From Roseiarcus sp963806935 (GTDB taxonomy: Bacteria; Pseudomonadota; Alphaproteobacteria; Rhizobiales; Beijerinckiaceae), in the NCBI GenBank assembly GCA_963806935.1, contig CAWEAT010000004.1:1-64000 (forward strand): a stretch of DNA of 64,000 bases, read 5' to 3'. Both the position numbers and the translations under genes were made by a program. A model generated the notes under the pieces. It did not search any database. It was given only the letters and a program-made list of their open reading frames with translations, and was not told where the DNA came from. Position 1 is the stretch's first letter. Each line of letters begins with the position of its first letter. Below, piece after piece: positions 58,439 to 64,000 of this stretch.

Positions 58439-59285
58439 ATGACTCTGGACGCGCGGGCGGGGGTTGAGGACGCGCCAGTCGGATTGCGCGATCGTGACGT
58501 GGTGCTCGCTTTCATCGCGGAACTCGTGGTCGCAATCTGCTGGCGTGACCCCGTCGATGGCTCGCTCGCGCAGCTGTCGACGGATCTCTTCAGGGAGCGC
58601 TCCGGGATCGGAGCCGCTGAATTGTTCGCCCTCGCGGTCCTTGGGACGCTGGCGTTTCGCTTCCACCGTAAATCGCTGCTGACCCGAAGCGATCTCGCGA
58701 TGGTCGCCATCGCCAGCTTGGCCTTCGCTCTGCCAGTTGCGGTCCGCGGCGAGCATTCCGCTGACTTTGGTCGGGGTTAAGCTTGTCTTCGGGTCGGACC
58801 CGCGCGTGCGTTCATTCGGTCAAATTCTGCTCGCGCTTTCTTTCTACGAGTGGCTCGGCCCGCTCATTTTCCATTTGCTGTCTCCTTGGGTTCTTAGGGC
58901 CGAAACGATCGCTGTCCAGGCCGCTCTCGCTCCAATTGGCGGGTTTTCGCGTGACGGTCTGACAATCTCACCCGGCGGCGATTTCAGGCTCGTCATCGAG
59001 GAAGGCTGCTCCGCGTTCCATAATGTTTCGCTTGCCTCATTGATCTGGATTTCGCTGGTCAAGCTCGAAACGCTGACGCTGAGAACAGCGCATCTCTGGA
59101 TTTGCGCCGCCATGGCGGCTGGGACCGTCGCCCTCAACACCGCGCGGCTCGCGTTGATGTCGCAGTCCTATCCGATGTACGAATTCTGGCACAATGGCGC
59201 GGGGGTTCCGATCGTTTCGACCGCCATGCTCGGCGCAATGCTGATCATCTGCCTCGGCGGCCTGCGAATGATGGCGAGGCCTTGA
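58439..59285 (+). CDS. Exosortase/archaeosortase-family membrane protein, one frameshift
   Basis: Multi-pass membrane protein expected to process proteins with PEP-CTERM-like tails. In the downstream frame the three catalytic residues appear in the family order: Cys in VIEEGCSAFHNVSLASLIW, Arg in ALNTARLALMS, His in FWHNGAGVPIVST, each next to a hydrophobic segment. The N-terminal third from ATG 58439 has two further helices (GAAELFALAVLGTLAF; SDLAMVAIASLAFALPVAV). It loses frame near 58743-58752 in CGCGGCG, where removing one base gives a single protein of about 281 residues. A TTG at 58737 could start the catalytic part alone. It follows the mini-proteins and overlaps the next gene. The specific exosortase subtype is unknown. 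Confidence 0.75.
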
Positions 59286-59809
59286 CGGCGTCTCTTGCAG
59301 GGTTGCGTGCGATCGCCTTTGTCCTCGTGGCATTGGCCGTCTTAATGGGCCTGATCTCGCGCATCGCGACCGTCCGGCCCGGCGTGGCGTCTTTTGCCGG
59401 CGTTAAGTCCTTGAACCTGTCTCCCGGGCAGCCGTTTGGACGCGCGACATTCGACGGAATTGCCGCGGAAGACGTCCCGAGCATCCGGCTAAGGATAAAG
59501 CAATGTGACGAGCCGATCTATGCCGCGCCGCTGCAACTGAGATCGGTTGCCGACGTTGAACTCGCCGATCGCGCCTACCTGGACCATCGGGGCTATGGTT
59601 CGACAAATGTCTATCGCGGCCAAGTGCGTCAGACTTTCTCGCATCTCGCCCGGGTCCTGGCTCGAAATCCGCTGACGCCCTACAAACTCGATTATTTCAT
59701 TCGATTTTACGTTCCATCCGACTGCGCCATCGACGATCAGGCCTACATCGAATGGGCGGACATGATCCTCGCCATGGGAACGGCGTCGCCCGAGTTCCGG
59801 TCAGGGTAG
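59282..59809 (+). CDS. Membrane-anchored protein of the exosortase operon (175 aa), function unknown
   Basis: The start is taken at TTG 59282, whose codon overlaps the exosortase stop (TTGA). One N-terminal helix, LRAIAFVLVALAVLMGLIS, is followed by about 140 residues that would lie in the periplasm, with two Cys (IKQCDEPIY; PSDCAIDDQ) that could form a disulphide. Segments such as GQPFGRATFDGIAAEDVPSI and LDYFIRFYVPSDC are unlike anything I can name. It might be an accessory factor comparable to EpsI-type proteins, which also follow exosortase genes, but I see no clear EpsI signature. Confidence 0.6.
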   Translation: MTASLAGLRAIAFVLVALAVLMGLISRIATVRPGVASFAGVKSLNLSPGQPFGRATFDGIAAEDVPSIRLRIKQCDEPIYAAPLQLRSVADVELADRAYLDHRGYGSTNVYRGQVRQTFSHLARVLARNPLTPYKLDYFIRFYVPSDCAIDDQAYIEWADMILAMGTASPEFRSG

Positions 59810-59988
59810 CTAACTACGGTCATTGGCGACGACCGCACCCAGATCAGGCGGGGTGATCGACGGGCGCTTAATAGGCTCCCGCTCGCCGCCGGGTTGCCGA
59901 GCCGCGTCGAACGTGCATTCTGTGGGTCAACGCTCGGAAGCGGCGGTCAGATCACGCGGACGGGAGGATTGCAGGCCTTGGAACCATC

Positions 59989-60663
59989 ATGATTGAGGAG
60001 CCGCCCCCCCTCGTCTTCGCCACCCCCGCCGAACGGCCCCCCGCTGAAATCCATGAGCGCTTTCGCGGCGTCCCCACGAGCTTCATAGTCGACGCCATGG
60101 GCGGGACCGGCGCTCTTGACTGGCGCATACGGCCGCTCGTCGGCCGGTCGTTGGTTGGCATCGCGCTCACCTGCGACTGCGGCCCGCTCGACAATCTCGC
60201 GTTTATGGCGGCGCTCGCTGAATGCAGGCCGGGCGATGTGCTCGTGGCCGCGACGGGAGGCCATGTTGGGGCGGCCGTGACCGGGGATCTACTGATCGGG
60301 GTCGCGCGTAACCGGGGAGCCGCCGGCTTCGTCACCGACGGTCTTGTGCGCGACCTCGACGACCTAGAAGCGATCGGCCTGCCCGTCTATGCGATGGGCG
60401 TCACTCCGAATTCGCCGCAAAGACGAGGTCCCGGTTCCGTCGGACTGCCGGTCGTCTGCGGAGGCGTTTCGATCGCCTCCGGTGACGTGGTGGTTGGCGA
60501 TCGCGACGGCGTTGTGGTTGTGCCGCGCGCCCGCATTTCCACGACGCTCGAGAGTCTCGATCAAGTCAAAGCCGCTGAAGCTGCGACGCTTGAGCGGGTA
60601 CGCGGGGGCTTGAAAGACCTGCCTGTCGAGGTTCCAGCGTTGCGGCGGATCGGCAGGACTTGA
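59989..60663 (+). CDS. RraA-family protein (possible 4-hydroxy-4-methyl-2-oxoglutarate aldolase)
   Basis: 224 residues with the RraA/HMG-aldolase fold. TSFIVDAMGGTGALDWRIRP holds the N-terminal signature; the active-site region AATGGHVGAAVTGDLLIGVA and GFVTDGLVRDLDDLEAIGLP contains the Arg-Asp pair that in aldolases binds substrate and metal. Members either cleave 4-hydroxy-2-oxo acids or bind RNase E; the presence of the metal-site residues and the metabolic neighbours favour an aldolase. It is co-directional with the next three genes. Confidence 0.82.
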   Translation: MIEEPPPLVFATPAERPPAEIHERFRGVPTSFIVDAMGGTGALDWRIRPLVGRSLVGIALTCDCGPLDNLAFMAALAECRPGDVLVAATGGHVGAAVTGDLLIGVARNRGAAGFVTDGLVRDLDDLEAIGLPVYAMGVTPNSPQRRGPGSVGLPVVCGGVSIASGDVVVGDRDGVVVVPRARISTTLESLDQVKAAEAATLERVRGGLKDLPVEVPALRRIGRT

Positions 60664-60709
60664 TGCCAGCGAGCCATCGGGCCTTCGCGCAAGGTTGGGG
60701 CCAACCTTC

Positions 60710-61567
60710 ATGATCGATTTTCCCATCATCGATTCCCACATCCATCTCCTCGATCAGAAACGGTTCGGCTACGCCTGGTCTGACGGCGCGCCCAAGCTCA
60801 AGCACGACTGGACGCCAAACGATCTCGCCAACGCAGCCAAGCCGTACGAGATCGAAGGCCTGGTGTTCGTCGAAGTCGATGTCGACATGCCGCAATATCT
60901 CAAAGAGGCCGAGTGGGTGGACGGCCTCGCCAAGCTCGATCGTCGTATCAAGGGCGCCGTCGTCGCCCTGCCGCTCGAGCGGGGCGCGGCGATCGAGCCC
61001 GAGATGGCGCGGATCGCGAAGCTAAAAACCGTTCGCGCCGTCCGGCGCCTGATCCAGAACCAGCCCGATCCGGAGTTCGTGCTTCGGCCGAACTTTCTCG
61101 AGGCGCTCAGGCTCCTGCCGAAGTACAACCTCTCCTTCGACGTCTGCATCTTCCATTCGCAGATGGCGAACACGCTTACGATGATGCGTCACGCACCGGA
61201 AGTCTCCTTCGTCCTCGACCACATCGGCAAGCCCGGCATAAAGGCCGGCGTCCTCGACCCGTGGCGAGCGCAGCTCAAGGAGATGGCGGCGCTTCCGAAT
61301 GTGGTCTGCAAGCTCTCCGGCGTCACCACCGAGGCCGACCACGCGGCCTGGACGCCCGATCAGCTGAGGCCCTATGTCGATCACGTGATCCAATGCTTCG
61401 GCCCGGATCGCATTCTCTACGGCGGCGACTGGCCGGTTTCCGAGCTCGCCGGGAGCTATCTGCAATGGCTGGCGACGCTCGACTTTGCGACCGCCGGCTT
61501 CTCGCCTGCCGAAAAGCGCAAGCTCTTCCGTGACAACGCGGTCAAGGCCTACCGGCTCGACGTCTGA
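60710..61567 (+). CDS. Amidohydrolase family protein (lactonase-like)
   Basis: 285-residue TIM-barrel hydrolase of the amidohydrolase-2 group. PIIDSHIHLLDQKRFGYAWS carries the HxH metal site; KGAVVALPLERG, VRAVRRLIQNQPDPEFVLRP, VSFVLDHIGKPGIKAG with the barrel His, VVCKLSGVTTEADHAAW, and DRILYGGDWPVSELAG with the last Asp complete the pattern. This resembles L-fuconolactonase and related sugar lactonases. Start ATG 60710. It is 46 bases after the RraA-like gene, consistent with an operon for a sugar acid or aromatic breakdown route. Confidence 0.85.
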   Translation: MIDFPIIDSHIHLLDQKRFGYAWSDGAPKLKHDWTPNDLANAAKPYEIEGLVFVEVDVDMPQYLKEAEWVDGLAKLDRRIKGAVVALPLERGAAIEPEMARIAKLKTVRAVRRLIQNQPDPEFVLRPNFLEALRLLPKYNLSFDVCIFHSQMANTLTMMRHAPEVSFVLDHIGKPGIKAGVLDPWRAQLKEMAALPNVVCKLSGVTTEADHAAWTPDQLRPYVDHVIQCFGPDRILYGGDWPVSELAGSYLQWLATLDFATAGFSPAEKRKLFRDNAVKAYRLDV

Positions 61568-61597
61568 TAAACGGGCGCCGAAATTCGAGGAGGGATC

Positions 61598-62164
61598 ATG
61601 GGCCCGCGCTTCTTCGGCAAGTATCGCGGCGTGGTGATCGAGAATATCGACCCGGCGCAGATCGGGCGCATCCAGGCTCAGGTTCCGGACGTACTGGGGG
61701 AGATACCGTCAAACTGGGCGCTCCCCTGCGCGCCCGCCGCCGGCATCCAGGCCGGCTGCTTCATCGTCCCACCGGTTGGCTCGCAGGTGTGGATCGAGTT
61801 CGAGAGAGGCGACCCTGACTACCCGATCTGGACCGGCGGCTTCTGGGGACTGGTCGGGGACGTGCCGGCGCTGGCAACCAGCCCGCCCCCAATCCCTCCC
61901 GGCCAGAATATCGTGCTGCAGACTACCGGGCAGAACACGCTCGCGTTGAGCGACGCCTCGCCATCGCCGACCGGCGGCGGGATCATTCTCAAAGCCGCAG
62001 GTGGCGCGACGATAGTGGTCAACGATGCCGGCGTCACCATCAGCAACGGCAGGGGCGCGACAATCACCCTCCTCGGGCCTGCTGTTTCGATCAATTCGGG
62101 AGCGCTCTCGGTTAGCGGCGCGACGGTCATGGTCGATGGCGCGCCGCTGACGACCGGCCCCTAG
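61598..62164 (+). CDS. Orphan phage baseplate assembly protein V-like (gp5 OB-fold)
   Basis: 188 residues resembling the baseplate hub/spike base of contractile tails. The OB-fold part reads KYRGVVIENIDPAQIGRIQA, QVPDVLGEIPSNWALPCAP, GSQVWIEFERGDPDYPIWTG, which is the gpV/gp5/VgrG core; it is followed by a repetitive C-terminal beta segment (ATIVVNDAGVTISNGRGATI then LLGPAVSINSGALSVSGATV) as in spike stalks. GGAGGGATC precedes ATG. No tail, sheath or other injection-system gene lies nearby, so it is an orphan in a metabolic operon. Confidence 0.78.
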   Translation: MGPRFFGKYRGVVIENIDPAQIGRIQAQVPDVLGEIPSNWALPCAPAAGIQAGCFIVPPVGSQVWIEFERGDPDYPIWTGGFWGLVGDVPALATSPPPIPPGQNIVLQTTGQNTLALSDASPSPTGGGIILKAAGGATIVVNDAGVTISNGRGATITLLGPAVSINSGALSVSGATVMVDGAPLTTGP

Positions 62165-62205
62165 AATCGCGAAATCGCCATCATGGCCAACGGGCACAGG
62201 TTCCG

Positions 62206-63405
62206 ATGAACGCGGCCGCCTTGCAACGCCTTGGCTATAGCGTCCCGGCGCTGCGGGCGCTGGCCAGGAAGAGGCTCCCGCGCATGCTGTTCGACATGGT
62301 CGACGGAGCCGCCGGCGACGAGATCACCATGCGCCGCAACGAGGAGGCTCTGGCTACAATCGAGCTGGCGCCGAAGCTGCTCGAGGGCGCGCCCACGCGC
62401 GACCAATCGATAGAACTCTTCGGCGCCAAGCTTCGTTCGCCGGTCATCATCGGGCCGACCGGGCTCGCGGGGCTCTTATGGCCGCACGCCGAACTCGCCG
62501 CGGCCCGCGCTGCGGCGCGGTTCGGGACCGTCTACTGCACGAGCCACGCCTCGACCGCGACCCTCGAGGAGATCGGCGCGGCCACGCCGGGGCCAAAATG
62601 GATGCAGGTGTTTCTCTACAAGGACCGTGGCCTCACCGCCGAATTCGCGGCCCGCGCGGCCACGGCCGGATACAAGGCGCTGATTCTCACCGTCGATAAT
62701 CAGGTGATGGCGGGCCGCGACCGCGACGCCCGAAACGGGATGACGTTTCCGCTGCGTTGGGGTCCGCGCAACATGCTCGACTTCCTGAGCCGGCCGGGCT
62801 GGCTTATGCGCATGGCGCGAACGCCGCAGCCGACGTTCGTCAACTACGGAAAGCGAACCTCGATCATCGCCTTCGGCGCGCTGATGAATGAGCAGCTCGA
62901 TCCCGACATTGGCTGGAGCGACGTCGACCGTTTGCGCAGGCAATGGCGCGGGCCCCTCCTTATCAAGGGCCTCCTGCATCCGGACGAGGCGCGCGAAGCG
63001 ATCGACCGCGGCGCCGATGGGATCATCGTCTCCAATCATGGCGGTCGCCAGCTCGACGGCGCGGTCGCCACGATCCGCGCGCTGCCGGGAGTGGTCGAGG
63101 CGATCGGCGGCCGAGCGCCGGTCATGATCGACGGCGGCTTCCGCCGCGGCGTCGACGTCGTCAAGGCGCTGGCGCTCGGGGCGCGGGCGGTCATGATCGG
63201 CCGTCCGCACCTCTGGGGTGTCGCCTGCGCGGGCGAGGACGGTGTGTTCTGGGTGCTTGAGCTCTTCCAGCGCGAGATCGATCGCGCGCTCGCGCTCGGC
63301 GGCTGGGACGGCGTCGCCAGGCTCGACCCGAGCATTTTTTTTCACCCGCAAGCCGCCGCCGGCGATCGGGGCGGAGCGCCGGCGCAAAACCAGTCCGGAT
63401 ATTGA
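62206..63405 (+). CDS. FMN-dependent alpha-hydroxy-acid dehydrogenase
   Basis: 399 residues, of the L-lactate dehydrogenase (LldD)/glycolate oxidase/mandelate dehydrogenase family. LPRMLFDMVDGAAGDEITMR is the N-terminal signature; VIIGPTGLAGLLWPHAELAA and WMQVFLYKDRGLTAEF follow. The catalytic His and Arg are in GIIVSNHGGRQLDGAVATIR, and the FMN-phosphate site is PVMIDGGFRRGVDVVKALAL-GARAVMIGRP. The substrate is a 2-hydroxy acid not defined by sequence. It may oxidise the product of neighbouring lactonase or aldolase steps. Confidence 0.92.
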   Translation: MNAAALQRLGYSVPALRALARKRLPRMLFDMVDGAAGDEITMRRNEEALATIELAPKLLEGAPTRDQSIELFGAKLRSPVIIGPTGLAGLLWPHAELAAARAAARFGTVYCTSHASTATLEEIGAATPGPKWMQVFLYKDRGLTAEFAARAATAGYKALILTVDNQVMAGRDRDARNGMTFPLRWGPRNMLDFLSRPGWLMRMARTPQPTFVNYGKRTSIIAFGALMNEQLDPDIGWSDVDRLRRQWRGPLLIKGLLHPDEAREAIDRGADGIIVSNHGGRQLDGAVATIRALPGVVEAIGGRAPVMIDGGFRRGVDVVKALALGARAVMIGRPHLWGVACAGEDGVFWVLELFQREIDRALALGGWDGVARLDPSIFFHPQAAAGDRGGAPAQNQSGY

Positions 63406-63406
63406 C

Positions 63407-64000
63407 CTATTCTGCCGGCTGTTCCTGCAATTCGCCATGGCCGTGCAACTCGATCGCAGCCGGGGACACATGCGCGAATTTGGCGAAGCAGTAGAGCATG
63501 ACGGCAATGCCGAGATAGCTCAACGACACGACAGGCGACTGTCCGATGCCTAGATCCTCGGCGTGGATCAGGCCGAAGAACGTTAAGATCGACCCCGCAA
63601 GCGCAAACGCCGCGGCCTTCTCGAGCTGACGTTCGATGATGAAGACGGTGACCGCGCCGAGGACGATGCCTGCGAGCGTGGCGCCGCCGCCGAGCGTCTC
63701 CAAACCCTTGTAGAGGACGCCCGTATTTCCGAGCTTATCGAAGCCGACTGTGGCCGCATTGGTGCCCGCGGCGCCAAGAGCGCCGTCAATCATGGTTTTG
63801 CCCCAGGCGGCGATCTGCGGAATCATCGCCAGGATGATCGCCGGCGCATGGCTCCTTGGCGTCTCCTGGAAGGCCTGGGAGCCGATCAGCATGCCAATGT
63901 AGAGCAGGATCGGCAGGATCGCGACAACGGGGATGAGGCTCGAGACCAGGGCCACGATCCCGAGCCACGTCAGCACCAGCACCATCACGCCGGTCGCCGC
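63407..64000 (-). CDS. Membrane permease, C-terminal part (xanthine/uracil-type NCS2-like), partial
   Basis: The frame stays open to the window edge, so the 5' end lies outside. Several helices are visible: TWLGIVALVSSLIPVVAILP, ILLYIGMLIGSQAFQETPRS, AIILAMIPQIAAWGKTMID, LAGIVLGAVTVFIIERQLE and VSLSYLGIAVMLYCFAKF. The IGMLIGSQAFQETPRSHAPA segment resembles a group of NCS2-like permeases. The family call is tentative. It converges with the FMN dehydrogenase gene, one base apart. Confidence 0.55.
   Translation of the reverse strand, partial: AATGVMVLVLTWLGIVALVSSLIPVVAILPILLYIGMLIGSQAFQETPRSHAPAIILAMIPQIAAWGKTMIDGALGAAGTNAATVGFDKLGNTGVLYKGLETLGGGATLAGIVLGAVTVFIIERQLEKAAAFALAGSILTFFGLIHAEDLGIGQSPVVSLSYLGIAVMLYCFAKFAHVSPAAIELHGHGELQEQPAE

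Overview
The window is about 64 kb of GC-rich DNA from an alphaproteobacterium, most likely of the order Hyphomicrobiales (Rhizobiales), possibly near the Beijerinckiaceae. Supporting this are a DUF1134/EipA-type envelope protein, the hut genes with the HutF/HutG branch, a cyoABCD quinol oxidase, and insertion-sequence types common in that order. The placement is an inference; no rRNA or tRNA gene was found.

Layout. 0-6.7 kb: eroded genes (PhoB-like response regulator, DUF763 protein, several small hypotheticals, EipA-like protein) and fragments of an IS630 transposase and an aldo/keto reductase. 6.7-9.5 kb: a stress locus with an Hsp20 tail, intact dnaK and grpE. 11.1-13.8 kb: IS91-like element A (tyrosine recombinase plus HUH transposase). 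13.8-20.3 kb: a PhyH-family dioxygenase and an acyl carrier protein, converging on a fatty-acyl-AMP ligase that lies behind a large ATPase-adenylate cyclase regulator. 20.7-21.5 kb: two small AT-rich genes. 21.8-26.1 kb: a second copy of element A, split by a different IS91-like element B and truncated at its far end against an integrase gene. 26.1-34.1 kb: remains of an integrative element plus IS630, IS110, IS5 and IS701 elements. 34.2-38.2 kb: cyoABCD. 38.4-42.8 kb: UDG-like protein, eroded amidohydrolase, sirtuin, HAD phosphatase. 42.9-51.4 kb: histidine utilisation genes hutF, hutI, hutH, hutG and hutU, with an IS110 relic between hutF and hutI. 51.4-57.2 kb: a cystathionine gamma-synthase family enzyme, topoisomerase IB and a polar amino-acid ABC transporter. 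57.4-59.8 kb: a miniature exosortase locus. 60-64 kb: RraA-like protein, amidohydrolase, orphan phage-baseplate protein, FMN alpha-hydroxy-acid dehydrogenase and the end of a permease.

The most unusual system is at 57.4-59.8 kb. Three paralogous proteins of 51-55 residues consist of little more than a signal peptide and a PEP-CTERM-like tail (Pro-Glu motif, hydrophobic helix, RLRRR end). They are followed by an exosortase-family membrane protein with Cys, Arg and His in the expected order, and by an overlapping gene for a membrane-anchored protein I do not recognise.

A caution affects the whole window. Many conserved genes are broken by single-base indels, several of them in short G or C runs. 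This suggests either an unpolished long-read assembly or widespread gene decay. Genes marked as pseudogenes may be intact in the organism.
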